Position numbers and translations under genes: made by a program. The notes beneath the pieces are model-generated. The model was not told the origin of the DNA and ran no database searches. It saw only the letters and a list, made by a program, of their open reading frames with translations. From JALZOC01 sp038320555 (GTDB taxonomy: Bacteria; Acidobacteriota; Vicinamibacteria; Vicinamibacterales; 2-12-FULL-66-21): a DNA stretch of 38,944 nucleotides. The stretch covers positions 1-38,944 of the forward strand of contig JBBQEJ010000033.1 in assembly GCA_038320555.1 (NCBI GenBank), given 5' to 3'. Shown in pieces: positions 1-8,739 of this stretch (within the stretch, counting starts at the first letter, position 1; each line of letters starts with the position of its first letter).

Positions 1-54
1 GCATAGGTCGTCGCCTCGGATAGTCTCGAATCGATCAGCGGTATCCGATCCAGC

Positions 55-303
55 ATGAAATATCTACCATCCGAAGACGAAATCCGATCACAGCTTCGCG
101 AGTTAACGACGAAGACACGCCGGTTGCGTACGGACCTTCAGGGGCTCATCAACGACCGTGGCCATTCAGGCTCGGCGTTTTCGTGCGATCGTCGCCTGGG
201 CGCCAACCCGGCACCATCGCAGGGAACGGATCAGCCGCCCAGCTCTGACCTCAATAACCAGCCAGTCGCGTCGAAACGCACGAAAGCCCGCAAGCGCCGG
301 TAA
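55..303 (+). CDS. small basic hypothetical protein
   Basis: An ATG-started 82-residue frame whose family I do not recognise. Residues 7-32 are rich in charged residues and leucine and could form a short helix or coiled coil. The middle is low in complexity with several Pro and Ser, and the end is a Lys/Arg cluster (KRTKARKRR), as in small nucleic-acid-binding proteins. No Shine-Dalgarno sequence precedes the ATG. In such GC-rich DNA an open frame of this length can arise by chance, so the call rests on the helix-like start and basic tail only. Nothing else in the first 450 bases looks coding. Confidence 0.35.
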   Translation: MKYLPSEDEIRSQLRELTTKTRRLRTDLQGLINDRGHSGSAFSCDRRLGANPAPSQGTDQPPSSDLNNQPVASKRTKARKRR

Positions 304-452
304 TCTCAGCCACGCGTCACCCGTGTCGGTAAATGCCCTACACTAAGCGCCGGATGTTGTACGTCGATGCGGTGGGGACTCTTTCGCTCGTCTTCTCGAT
401 CACGGTACGTAATGCCCAGGTGTCGTCTCTGGGCCGGAACCTGCCGTCCCGC

Positions 453-481
453 TGGGGTTTAGCCTCGGGGTTCGGTATAAT
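453..481 (+). promoter_or_regulatory. candidate sigma-70 promoter for the DUF1592/DUF1552 pair
   Basis: A perfect TATAAT lies at 476-481. The hexamer 17 bases upstream (453-458, tggggt) is a poor -35 match, so an activator or extended contacts may be needed. Transcription would start near 488, giving a leader of about 45 bases before the GTG at 535. The 304-452 stretch upstream shows no gene that I can support. Confidence 0.4.
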
Positions 482-534
482 CTACAAGCCCGGAGTAGGG
501 TTAATGTCCGCGTACCGCCGGGCGTGGAGGCTGC

Positions 535-3078
535 GTGCGCTCGCTCCTCGTGTCCTTTCTTCTTCTATTCTCGCTTGCCGTTGCGGGCTCCGCGCAGAGG
601 GCCCCGCAGGGAGCGCTGCCCCCTGTGCCTCCGCTCCCGCCGGCACCGCAGTCCGCTCAGCCGCCGAAAGCAACCACCGAAGGCTTCGACTCGCTTGTCC
701 GCCCGTTCGTCGCGGAGAACTGCGTCCCGTGCCACGGATATAAGAAGCAGAAGAACGGGCTCAACCTCGAGTCCTTCGAATCGGCCGCCTCGTTGACCGA
801 CGATCACGATCGGTGGGCGGAGGTCGTCCGAAAGCTTCGCGCCCGCGAAATGCCCCCCGAAGAGGAGCCGCAGCCGCCCGAGCACAAGCGGCAGGCGGTG
901 GCCGGGTGGCTCGCACGGGAACTCGAACACATTGACAAGATCACCCCCCCGGATCCCGGCCGCGTAACCGCGCGCCGTTTGAACCGTAGCGAATACAACA
1001 ACACGATCCGCGATCTCCTCGGCGTCGACGTGCATCCGGCCGACGACTTTCCGCAGGACGATGCGGGATACGGGTTCGACAATATTGCGGACGTGCTGTC
1101 GCTGTCGCCGGTGTTGATGGAGAAGTACGTATCGGCGGCGGAGAAAGTATCGCGGGTCGCACTCTTCGGTCCGCCGACCCTGAAACCGACGCTGACGCGG
1201 CTCCGCTCGGACGGCCGCAAGGTGCGGGACGCGCGGACCGCTCCCGACAGCTACGATCTGACCGGTCTCAGCATGCCGAACGCTTTTCAGGCGGTGCATC
1301 GCGTGCCGGTCGACGGGGAGTACGTCATCCGCGTTGCGTTGGCCGGCCTGCGTCCCTCGGGATCGGAGCCCATCGCGGTCACGCTCTGGGTGGATGAGCA
1401 CGAGGTGCAGACGATCCCCCACGACCAGGAACGCGCCGCCTCGTTCAATGATGACCGTCAGGATTTCGGCGGCCACACGGTCGAGTTCAAGCTGCGCCTC
1501 GCCGCCGGCGATCGCCGCATTGCCGTAGCGATTCCGCGCATTTTTGAAGGGTTGCCCTCCCGCTTCAACGGTCCGACTCCGTCCACCCGTCTGGCGCCGC
1601 CTCCGCGCCAGTTCAAAGCGCCGCCAACCGCGACACCTGAGCGCCTCACGCAGCTGCGCAAGCAGTTCGACGATACGCAGGCCGAGCTCGAGAAAATCCC
1701 GATGAACGGCGTCCGGGTGAATACCGTGGACGTCGGCGGCCCGTACTCGCAGACGACCGGCCCCTCGCGCGCCAGCCTGCAGAAGATCTACACGTGCGGT
1801 CACCCTGCCAACGGCGCCCACACGGCCATGTGCGCGCGCCGCATCGTGACCAGTCTCGCGCGCCGGGCATTCCGCCGTCCGGTCACCGCCCGGGAGTTGG
1901 ACAGTTACGTCGAACTCGTGACGCGGGCCCAACAGCAGGAGGGATCGCTCGACGAAGGGCTCGCGGTCGGGATTCAGGCCATTCTGGTATCGCCCGATTT
2001 CCTGTTCCGCATCGAGCGCGATCGCACGAACGCGGGCGCAAAGGCCGCGCATTACCCGATTTCCCAGCACGAACTGGCGACGCGGCTGTCGTATTTCCTG
2101 TGGTCGAGCATGCCGGACACGCAGTTGCGGCGCGCGGCCGACATGGGGACGCTCCGCAACCCGCGCGTGCTCTCGGCCGAAGTTCGGCGCATGCTCAAGG
2201 ATCCGAAGTCGCATGCGCTCGCGGAGAATTTCGGCGGACAGTGGCTGCAGTTTCGCGCGCTAGAATCCGTGACGCGCGATCGCGACCGCTTCCCGGACTT
2301 CGAGGATTACCTGCGGCTCTCCATGCGGCGCGAGACCGAGCTCTTCATCGAGGACATCATCCGGCAGGATCGCAAGGTCCTCGACTTCATCGACGGCCGG
2401 TATTCGTTCCTCAACGAACGCCTCGCGCGGCATTACGGCGTCCCGAATGTATCGGGGCCCAGCTTCCGGCGCGTGGATCTGAGCGACACGCCACGCGGCG
2501 GTGTGCTCACGCAGGGAAGCGTCCTCACCGTCTCGTCGTACGCGACACGCACGTCGCCGGTCTTGCGCGGACGATGGGTGCTCGACAACTTGCTCGACGC
2601 GCCCCCGCCGGAGCCCCCGCCCGACGTGCCGAACCTCAAGGAAGAGGAGATTGGATCTGCGGCCTCGATGCGTGAGCAACTCGAGCTGCATCGCAAGGAT
2701 CCGACGTGCGCGTCGTGCCATCGCCGGATGGATCCGCTCGGCTTCGGCCTCGAAAACTTCGATGCGGTCGGAGCCTGGAGAACACTCGACGGGAAGTTTC
2801 CCATCGATGCCACCGGAACCCTGCCGGACGGCCGCACCTTCAATGGACCAGAGGAGCTGCGGTCGATCCTGAAGGCCGACCACCAGGCCTTCGAACACTG
2901 CCTGACGGCCAAGCTGCTGACCTACGCGCTGGGCCGGGGCCTGGAACGTTACGACAAGAGAACGGTCAGTGGTATCGTCAGCCGGCTGCCCGAGCGCGAA
3001 TACCGGTTTTCGGGTCTTATTCTGGAGATCGTCAACAGCCTCCCCTTCCAGTCGCGAAGGAGTGCGAGCACGCCATGA
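535..3078 (+). CDS. exported DUF1592-type (Planctomycete) cytochrome c protein
   Basis: An 847-residue protein of the DUF1587/1592/1588/1585/1595 family common in Planctomycetota, Verrucomicrobiota and Acidobacteriota. The GTG start is chosen because GGAGG sits at 526-530 and a signal peptide follows (residues 1-20, ending near GSA). A Pro-rich linker leads to a PSCyt1-like heme site CVPCH (C63, C66, H67). The DUF1587 motif RRLNRSEYNNTIRDLLGV lies near 145-163, then a beta-rich region (about 260-345). DUF1595 follows at about 435-492, DUF1592 at about 507-635, and DUF1588 at about 656-752 with a second CxxCH (C725, C728, H729). DUF1585 ends the protein. The reaction is unknown. Two heme sites imply a periplasmic electron-transfer role, possibly coupled to the DUF1552 partner whose start overlaps this stop by 4 bases. 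Confidence 0.93.
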   Translation: MRSLLVSFLLLFSLAVAGSAQRAPQGALPPVPPLPPAPQSAQPPKATTEGFDSLVRPFVAENCVPCHGYKKQKNGLNLESFESAASLTDDHDRWAEVVRKLRAREMPPEEEPQPPEHKRQAVAGWLARELEHIDKITPPDPGRVTARRLNRSEYNNTIRDLLGVDVHPADDFPQDDAGYGFDNIADVLSLSPVLMEKYVSAAEKVSRVALFGPPTLKPTLTRLRSDGRKVRDARTAPDSYDLTGLSMPNAFQAVHRVPVDGEYVIRVALAGLRPSGSEPIAVTLWVDEHEVQTIPHDQERAASFNDDRQDFGGHTVEFKLRLAAGDRRIAVAIPRIFEGLPSRFNGPTPSTRLAPPPRQFKAPPTATPERLTQLRKQFDDTQAELEKIPMNGVRVNTVDVGGPYSQTTGPSRASLQKIYTCGHPANGAHTAMCARRIVTSLARRAFRRPVTARELDSYVELVTRAQQQEGSLDEGLAVGIQAILVSPDFLFRIERDRTNAGAKAAHYPISQHELATRLSYFLWSSMPDTQLRRAADMGTLRNPRVLSAEVRRMLKDPKSHALAENFGGQWLQFRALESVTRDRDRFPDFEDYLRLSMRRETELFIEDIIRQDRKVLDFIDGRYSFLNERLARHYGVPNVSGPSFRRVDLSDTPRGGVLTQGSVLTVSSYATRTSPVLRGRWVLDNLLDAPPPEPPPDVPNLKEEEIGSAASMREQLELHRKDPTCASCHRRMDPLGFGLENFDAVGAWRTLDGKFPIDATGTLPDGRTFNGPEELRSILKADHQAFEHCLTAKLLTYALGRGLERYDKRTVSGIVSRLPEREYRFSGLILEIVNSLPFQSRRSASTP

Positions 3079-4424
3079 TTGTTACGCGCAGACATTTGCC
3101 TCGACGCAGCTTTCTGAAAGGCATGGGCGCCGTGATCGCGCTCCCCATGTTCGATGCGATGACTCCGGCCTTCGCGGCGTCGGCGCGCGCCCAGGCCCGG
3201 CCGGTTCGCCTGGGGTTTACGTACGTGCCTAACGGCATCACGATGCCCGACTGGACACCCACGGGGGTGGGAGAGGCATTCGAGTTCTCGCGCGTGATGA
3301 AGCCGCTCGCGCCTTTCAGGAAGGACATGCTGGTCCTCTCGGGCCTGGGGCATCGCAACGGGAACGCGCTCGGCGACGGGCCCGGCGACCATGCTCGCGC
3401 GGCCGCTTCGTACCTGACCGGCGTGCACCCGAGGAAGACCGCCGGCGCCGACATCCAGAACGGTGTTTCCGTCGATCAGATCGCCGCGCAGCATCTGGGG
3501 GACGAAACGCGGTTCGCCTCGCTCGAGCTCGGGTGCGACGACTCGCGCACAATCGGCAACTGTGACTCCGGCTATTCGTGCGCCTATACGAACAGCCTCG
3601 CGTGGCGCGGTCCCACGACGCCGATGCCTCCCGAAACGAATCCGCGTCTGGTGTTCGAGCGGTTGTTCGGCGATATCGATACGAGCGTCCCGCCCGAGGT
3701 GCGCGCCCGACGGTTGTTGTACCGCCGCAGCATTCTCGATCTGGTCAACGAGCGCACATCGAGGCTTGCCGCCGGCCTTGGCCCGAACGATCGTCGCAAG
3801 CTCGACGAATATCTCACGTCCATCCGGGAGATCGAGCAGCGCATCGAAAAGGCCGAGAAGGATATGACGGGACTCACGCCGTCGATCGACAAGCCGACGG
3901 GTGTTCCCGTCCTGTATGCGGACTACGTCAACCTGATGTTCGACCTCCAACTCATCGCGTTCCAGACCGAGACGACGCGCATCGTCACGATGATGATGGG
4001 ACGCGAAGGCAGCATGCGGACGTACCCGGAGATCGACGTGCCGGACCCGCATCATCCCTTGACCCATCATCGCGGCAATCCCGAGTGGATCGAGCGGGTG
4101 ACGAAGGTCAACACGCTTCACATGGAGCTCTTTGCCGGGTTCATCGCCAAGCTCAAGGCCACCCCCGACGGAGACGGCACGCTCCTCGATCACTCGATCA
4201 TCGTCTACGGCAGCGGGTTGAGCGACGGCAACCGGCACACGCATGAAGACCTGCCGGTGGCGATCGTCGGCCACGGCGGCGACTTCCGCCTCGGCAGCCA
4301 TATCGTCTACCCGAAGGGCACGCCGATGACGAACCTGTACCTCACGCTCCTCGACCGCATGGGTGTGCAGCAGGAAACGATCGGCGACAGTACGGGCCGG
4401 ATCGATCATCTGACGGACCTTTAA
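3075..4424 (+). CDS. Tat-exported DUF1552 protein
   Basis: A 449-residue protein starting at the ATG of an ATGA overlap with the upstream cytochrome, so the two are translationally coupled. The N-terminus has a twin-arginine motif, RRSFLKG at residues 10-16, followed by a hydrophobic stretch ending near AFA. This indicates folded export through Tat, as for a protein that binds a metal or other cofactor before export. The body matches DUF1552. The C-terminal part (about 360-449, with DHSIIVYGSGLSDGNRHTHE and GHGGDFRLG) resembles the metal-binding end of DUF1501/alkaline-phosphatase-fold proteins, which is inference. DUF1552 genes commonly follow DUF1592 genes, and that fits here. Function is unknown; the open frame extends upstream but only as a shadow inside the cytochrome gene. 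Confidence 0.92.
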   Translation: MIVTRRHLPRRSFLKGMGAVIALPMFDAMTPAFAASARAQARPVRLGFTYVPNGITMPDWTPTGVGEAFEFSRVMKPLAPFRKDMLVLSGLGHRNGNALGDGPGDHARAAASYLTGVHPRKTAGADIQNGVSVDQIAAQHLGDETRFASLELGCDDSRTIGNCDSGYSCAYTNSLAWRGPTTPMPPETNPRLVFERLFGDIDTSVPPEVRARRLLYRRSILDLVNERTSRLAAGLGPNDRRKLDEYLTSIREIEQRIEKAEKDMTGLTPSIDKPTGVPVLYADYVNLMFDLQLIAFQTETTRIVTMMMGREGSMRTYPEIDVPDPHHPLTHHRGNPEWIERVTKVNTLHMELFAGFIAKLKATPDGDGTLLDHSIIVYGSGLSDGNRHTHEDLPVAIVGHGGDFRLGSHIVYPKGTPMTNLYLTLLDRMGVQQETIGDSTGRIDHLTDL

Positions 4425-4441
4425 TCCTTGCTCCTCAACAG

Positions 4442-4502
4442 GAGGAACGAGAGGAACGAGAGTTTTCTTGGGATCGAAACCTATAGGCTCCCGTCCTCTC
4501 GT
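4442..4502. repeat. nonamer array with inverted partner
   Basis: The 9-bp unit gaggaacga is repeated exactly at 4442-4450 and 4451-4459 with a partial third copy. The 7-mer acgagag at 4456-4462 is mirrored by ctctcgt at 4496-4502, so the 4425-4567 gap can fold into a hairpin after the DUF1552 stop. No clear T-run follows, so a Rho-independent terminator is not supported. Confidence 0.6.
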
Positions 4503-4567
4503 AACTCTTGTTCAAGTCTGTCTTATTGAGCCTGATCCCAACAGAACTGCCGGTCGCCTCCGGACCC

Positions 4568-5260
4568 ATGCCGCGCGTTTTCCTCGAAGTCATCGTCCAG
4601 ACGCTCGACGACGCACGCGCGGCGGCCGAAGGCGGGGCTGACCGGATCGAAATCGTCCGCGCTATTGGAAGCGGCGGGCTGACGCCGCCGCTCACCCTCG
4701 TCACAGCCATCGCCGCGGAGGTCACGCTTCCGCTGCGTGTCATGGTCCGCGAGAACTCCGGGTACGAGACTGATCGGCACGAGGTGCATGCGTTGCAGCG
4801 TGCGGCGGCTGCCTTCGCCGGCATTGGTGTGGACGGCCTGGTTGCAGGATTCTCGAAGCAGGGCGCTCTTTCAGTCCCCGACCTGTCGGTCGTGCTCGAC
4901 GCGGCGCCGGGCGTTCCCGTGACGTTCCACCGCGCGTTCGACTCGCTCTCCGATCCGCTGGGAGCCATCGACCTGCTTGCCCGACTCCCGCAGGTAGACG
5001 GCGTCCTGACGCGCGGTGGGGAAGGTCACCCGGAGACCCGGTGCGCGCGGCTTCGCGAGTATTCCGCGCGCGCCGGCGCGCGGTTGGCGATCATGGCAGG
5101 GGGCGGCGTGGACGAGGAGGCGTTTGCGCTGTTCGCGAAGGCCGGGTGCGTGCGCGAGATCCACGTCGGCCGCGCGGCGCGAGATGGAAGGAATCCGGAA
5201 GGTCCCGTCACCGCCGCGAGCGTGCGGCGGCTCCGGGACCTTGCCGATATGTACGCCTAG
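4568..5260 (+). CDS. cutC: CutC family protein
   Basis: A 230-residue TIM-barrel protein of the CutC family. Recognisable segments are the first strand and helix (FLEVIVQTLDDARAAAEGGADRIEIV), GLTPPLTLV, RVMVRENSGYETD in place of the usual RPRGGDF-type loop, VTFHRAFD, and the closing glycine-rich AGGGVDEE. CutC was linked to copper tolerance in E. coli and humans, but its biochemical role remains disputed. The frame opens 60 bases earlier with a TTG. I prefer the ATG at 4568 because homology starts immediately after it and the length then suits the family (about 230-250). No strong ribosome-binding site is visible. It stands alone between the DUF1552 gene and a convergent receptor remnant. Confidence 0.88.
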   Translation: MPRVFLEVIVQTLDDARAAAEGGADRIEIVRAIGSGGLTPPLTLVTAIAAEVTLPLRVMVRENSGYETDRHEVHALQRAAAAFAGIGVDGLVAGFSKQGALSVPDLSVVLDAAPGVPVTFHRAFDSLSDPLGAIDLLARLPQVDGVLTRGGEGHPETRCARLREYSARAGARLAIMAGGGVDEEAFALFAKAGCVREIHVGRAARDGRNPEGPVTAASVRRLRDLADMYA

Positions 5261-5273
5261 CTCTGCTCGCTCG

Positions 5274-5835
5274 TTAGAACTTCACCTTCACGCCCAGCTG
5301 CAACTGTCGCTCTACGGTGCCGCACAGCGAGCAGGATGGGCTGGAGAGCATCGCCGAGATCGTGCCAACGGCGGCATTGCCGATCGTCGTGTTCGGATTG
5401 GCGAACTGCGGGTGATTGAGCAGGTTGAACGCCTCGAGGCGAATCTCGGACGCATAGCGTCCGATTTTCATGTCTTGGTGAGCGAGGCGTCGATGTTGAA
5501 CGAGCCGGGCCCCCGGATGATCCCGCGGCCCGCGTTGCCGAAGGTGCCGGTAATGTCGGTCGGCGGAACGAAGCAGGACGTGTCGAACCACCGGTCGATT
5601 GTCGGATTGGCGCGTACGAGCGTTTTGCCGGTGCCGTTCACATCGTACGCGAAGCCGAAGCGCGGACCGATGTCCCGCTTCGAGTACGTCTGCAGGTACC
5701 GGCCGACCTTGACGCCCTGGATGGCCGCGCCGTCTGATGCCACGACGAACTGTCCGGTCGTGATGTCGAAATTGGACTGACGGTCGTCGATCTCGGTCCA
5801 GGGCGGGTAGACATCCCAGCGCATGCCGAGGTGGG
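5274..5835 (-). pseudogene. decayed TonB-dependent receptor (Oar-like), C-terminal remnant
   Basis: The reverse strand encodes pieces typical of acidobacterial Oar-like TonB receptors. The pieces include LGMRWDVYPPW, IGPRFGFAYDVNGTGKT, IDRWFDTSCFVPP, GTFGNAGRGIIRGPG, and finally RLEAFNLLNHPQFANPNTTIGNAA ending in VKVKF, a classic barrel end with terminal Phe. Three lesions are visible. The plug and most of the barrel are missing upstream of about 5835. An internal junction near 5608-5618 joins GKTLVR directly to the NPTIDRW region, which in family members lies hundreds of residues later. Near 5468 the frame stops at SLTKT and continues one frame over at DMKIGR, repaired by one extra G in AAGACATG. 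This is dead sequence converging on cutC; the intact receptor may once have served the neighbouring quinoprotein locus. Confidence 0.85.
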
Positions 5836-5886
5836 CGTCTCGAGACCTGGCGCTCCGGAAATGACGCGGCGTGATAGCATCCGCGC

Positions 5887-7677
5887 GTGCCGGCTGAAGA
5901 CCTCGGATACATCCCCGCACCTTCGGCATTTCGTCGGAAGATCCTGCCCGCACTGGCCAGTGCCCTCGCGCTTTCCGTCGCGCTGACCCCCGCGCAAACC
6001 GCCTGGCAGTCACCCTCCGGCAGGGACTTCCCGACCGTCGGAGCCAACCTGGCGAACCAGCGATATTCGGCCTTGAAAAGGATTACAAAGGGCAACATCG
6101 CCACTCTGGGCGGAGCCTGGACGATCCACCTCGAGGACGGCAAGTCGCCCGGGGCGATGCAGGCGACGCCGGTGGTCGTCGGCGGCGTCATGTTCATCGC
6201 CTCTGGATCCGGCAACATCTTCGCGCTCGATGGCGCGACCGGCGCGATCAAATGGAAGTACGAAAGCACGCTCGGCGGCAGTTACCGCGGGGTGGCGGTT
6301 GGGCAGGGCGCGGTGTTTTCGGGACAGCGCGACAATAGTCTGATCGCTCTCGATCAGCGGACCGGCGAACTGCTATGGAAGGCGCGCCTCGCGGATCCGG
6401 CGCGCGGGTTCACGAGCGCGCCGGCGATTTACCACGACGGACTCGTGTACATCGGTGTCGGTGGAGGGGAAGGCGGCGTCCGCGGGCAGTTCGGTGCGTA
6501 CGATGCGAAGACCGGCAAAGAGGTCTGGAAGTTCTGGACGCTCCCGGGACCCGGCGAATTCGGCCACGAGACGTGGGAAGGGGATTCGTGGAAATACGGC
6601 GGCGGCCCGGTGTGGACCCATCCGGCGATCGATCCCGATCTTCATATGGTGTATGTGCCGATCGGTAACGCCGGTCCGGACAACGATGGGACCACCCGTG
6701 GCGGCGACAATCTGTTCACCGTGTCGATCGTGGCGCTCGATCTCAAGACGGGTGCATACAAGTGGCACTTCCAGGAAGTGCACCACGACGTCTGGGATTA
6801 CGATAACGCTGCCTCGCCTGTGCTCGCAGATGTCCGCTACCAGGGGACGCTGCGGAAGGTGCTGATGCACGCTGGTAAAACCGGCTTCCTGTACGTCCTG
6901 GATCGGACCAACGGCAAGCCGCTGGTGGGCATCGAGGAGCGCCCCGTGCCGCAGGAGCCGCGCATGAAGACGGCGCGCACCCAGCCGTTTCCGGTGGGGG
7001 ACTCGTTCGTGCCAACGTGTCCCGAGCCCGGAAGCGTCGCGCCGGGCTCACAGAGCAGCTGCATCTTTGGTTCGTACTGGACCGAGCCGATCGTGATGGC
7101 GCCTGGCACGCAAGGCGGACTCTCGTGGGCCCCCATGACCTTCAGCCCGCAAACGAACCTGATTTACATACCAGGATCAATCATCAACTCCGCCTTCTCC
7201 TTGCGGCGTCAAGTCTGGGACGAACAGGGCCAGCAGTTCAAAGGGCTCGATGAGGGCCGCGGATTCTTCCGCCCCGAAGGGGAGCCGAGATCGGGCACGC
7301 TCACCGCCGTCGATCCGGCGACGAACAGAATTGTGTGGCAGAAGCGCATGAAGTTTCCGGCCGGCACGGGCAGTGGACTCCTGAGCACGGAGGCGGGCCT
7401 GCTGTTTCACGGCGAATCAGATGGCAACCTCGTGGCGTACGACATCTCAAGCGGCGAAGCCGTATGGCATTTTCAAACGGGCACGGGGGCTGACGCGCCG
7501 GTGGCCACCTACGAAGTAAACGGCGAGCAATACATCGCGCTGCTTGCCGGGGGGAACTCGTTCCAGCTTTCGAAGCGCGGCGACAGCGTGTGGGCATTCA
7601 AACCGGGCGGGACGCTTCCACATCAACCCGCGCCGCCCGAGCCGCCGACGACTCAGCCACCGCCGGCCCGCCGCTAG
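5887..7677 (+). CDS. PQQ-dependent alcohol dehydrogenase-like quinoprotein
   Basis: A 596-residue eight-bladed beta-propeller of the methanol/ethanol dehydrogenase family. The start is a GTG at 5887. Residues about 17-40 form a signal peptide, so the enzyme is periplasmic. Repeated tryptophan-docking motifs are visible (IFALDGATGAIKWKYE, ALDQRTGELLWKA, AYDAKTGKEVWKF, ALDLKTGAYKWHF, YDISSGEAVWHFQ). The active-site region HHDVWDYD is at residues 299-306, where the aspartates are expected to act as base and cofactor contact. No CxxCH is present, so unlike type II alcohol dehydrogenases it carries no fused cytochrome c and needs a separate electron acceptor. The C-terminus is a Pro-rich tail (about 575-596). 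Substrate is not predictable; alcohols or sugars are the usual ones. It ends directly at a heptamer array. Confidence 0.93.
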   Translation: MPAEDLGYIPAPSAFRRKILPALASALALSVALTPAQTAWQSPSGRDFPTVGANLANQRYSALKRITKGNIATLGGAWTIHLEDGKSPGAMQATPVVVGGVMFIASGSGNIFALDGATGAIKWKYESTLGGSYRGVAVGQGAVFSGQRDNSLIALDQRTGELLWKARLADPARGFTSAPAIYHDGLVYIGVGGGEGGVRGQFGAYDAKTGKEVWKFWTLPGPGEFGHETWEGDSWKYGGGPVWTHPAIDPDLHMVYVPIGNAGPDNDGTTRGGDNLFTVSIVALDLKTGAYKWHFQEVHHDVWDYDNAASPVLADVRYQGTLRKVLMHAGKTGFLYVLDRTNGKPLVGIEERPVPQEPRMKTARTQPFPVGDSFVPTCPEPGSVAPGSQSSCIFGSYWTEPIVMAPGTQGGLSWAPMTFSPQTNLIYIPGSIINSAFSLRRQVWDEQGQQFKGLDEGRGFFRPEGEPRSGTLTAVDPATNRIVWQKRMKFPAGTGSGLLSTEAGLLFHGESDGNLVAYDISSGEAVWHFQTGTGADAPVATYEVNGEQYIALLAGGNSFQLSKRGDSVWAFKPGGTLPHQPAPPEPPTTQPPPARR

Positions 7678-7724
7678 GTTCGCGGTTCGCGGCTGGCGGT
7701 TCGCGACTGGCGGCTGGCGGCTGG
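7678..7724. repeat. heptamer array, left of esterase
   Basis: Seven contiguous 7-bp units begin on the base after the dehydrogenase stop. They use two related words, gttcgcg (7678, 7685, 7699) and gctggcg (7692, 7713), with actggcg at 7706 and a partial gctgg at 7720. The same words recur in reverse complement at 8682-8737 on the other side of the esterase gene. Confidence 0.9.
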
Positions 7725-7745
7725 ATTCTGATTCCGGGAGGAGTT

Positions 7746-8681
7746 ATGCGCGCATTGATTGTCGTGATCAGCCTGGGGACTGCTGTCGCTGCCTGGGCGG
7801 AGAGTGCGCCTGGCGCTGGACAGCCGCCTGCGCGCGCGGCTGCGCCAGCTGCAGCATCTCCTCAGGAAATGCTGCTCTGGGAAAACGGCGCACCCGGTGC
7901 GTTGGGACAGGCTGACACCGACACGCCGACAATCACCGTGTATCGGGCGCCGCGCGGGAGTTCTGGGACCGCCGTGATCGTGGCCCCCGGCGGAGGCTAC
8001 GGCGCGCTCGCGACGGAGCACGAGGGGCGGCAGGAGGCGTACTGGTTCAACGCGATGGGCATTACCGCGTTCGTGTTGAAGTACCGGCTTGGACCACGCT
8101 ATCACCATCCGATCGAGCTTGGCGACGCGCAGCGCGCGATTCGCACCGTGCGTGCGCGCGCGACGGAGTTCAACGTGATTCCTGACCGTATCGGGATGAT
8201 GGGTTTCTCCGCGGGCGGGCACCTCACCGCGACTGCCGGAACCCATTTTGATGCCGGCAAAGCGGATGCAACCGATCCGATCGAACGCGTGAGCAGCCGG
8301 CCGGACTTCCTGATTCTCGGCTATCCCGTCATCAGCTTCGATCCCGCGGTCGCCCACGCCGGATCGGTCAAGAATCTGCTCGGCGACAATCCGGATCCGA
8401 AGCTGATCGAAGACCTTTCGAACGACCTGCGCGTCACGGCGCAAACGCCGCCGACCTTTCTGTTCCACACGACCAACGACAACGGCGTGCCGGTCGAGAA
8501 CAGCGTGCGCTTTTACCTCGCGCTCCGGAAAGCCAGGGTGCCGGCGGAAATGCACCTCTTCGAGAACGGGCCGCACGGGGTCGGCATGGCCTTGAACGAT
8601 CCGGCGCTGAGCGTGTGGCCGTCGCTGTTGATGAACTGGCTCCGCGCGCGCGGCTTGTTGACGAAACCGGGCAATCCCTAG
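7746..8681 (+). CDS. exported alpha/beta-hydrolase (BD-FAE/acetylxylan-esterase-like)
   Basis: A 311-residue secreted esterase. The ATG at 7746 is chosen because GGGAGGAG lies just upstream (about 7736-7743) and a signal peptide follows (MRALIVVISLGTAVAAWAES). The serine hydrolase core is clear. An oxyanion-hole segment APGGGYG leads the fold, the nucleophile elbow GFSAGGH has S155, the acid is probably D245 in TTNDNGVP, and the catalytic H277 is in NGPHGVGM. Relatives with a VAPGGGY segment are mostly carbohydrate acetyl- or feruloyl-esterases or xylanase-associated proteins, so polysaccharide deacylation is the likeliest role; the exact substrate is not readable. The gene is bracketed by two mirrored heptamer arrays and converges on the asparaginase. 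Confidence 0.92.
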   Translation: MRALIVVISLGTAVAAWAESAPGAGQPPARAAAPAAASPQEMLLWENGAPGALGQADTDTPTITVYRAPRGSSGTAVIVAPGGGYGALATEHEGRQEAYWFNAMGITAFVLKYRLGPRYHHPIELGDAQRAIRTVRARATEFNVIPDRIGMMGFSAGGHLTATAGTHFDAGKADATDPIERVSSRPDFLILGYPVISFDPAVAHAGSVKNLLGDNPDPKLIEDLSNDLRVTAQTPPTFLFHTTNDNGVPVENSVRFYLALRKARVPAEMHLFENGPHGVGMALNDPALSVWPSLLMNWLRARGLLTKPGNP

Positions 8682-8737
8682 CCGCCAGCCGCCAGCCGCC
8701 CGCCGCGAACCGCGAATCGCGAACTGCGAACCGCGAA
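8682..8737. repeat. heptamer array, right of esterase
   Basis: Exactly eight 7-bp units start on the base after the esterase stop and end two bases before the convergent asparaginase stop. They are ccgccag twice, ccgcccg, ccgcgaa twice, tcgcgaa, ctgcgaa and ccgcgaa. Read on the other strand they are the same words as in the array at 7678-7724, in the same relative order (ttcgcgg-type first, ctggcgg-type last). Confidence 0.92.
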
Positions 8738-8739
8738 CG

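Noticed and set aside
565..2214. Long open frame on the reverse strand inside the DUF1592 gene (549 codons), and similar long antisense frames at 2949-4409, 12811-13530, 13361-14497 and 26133-26894.
   Set aside because: They are Arg-rich shadows typical of GC-rich coding DNA, with no domain, start signal or composition of a real protein, and they lie opposite clear genes.
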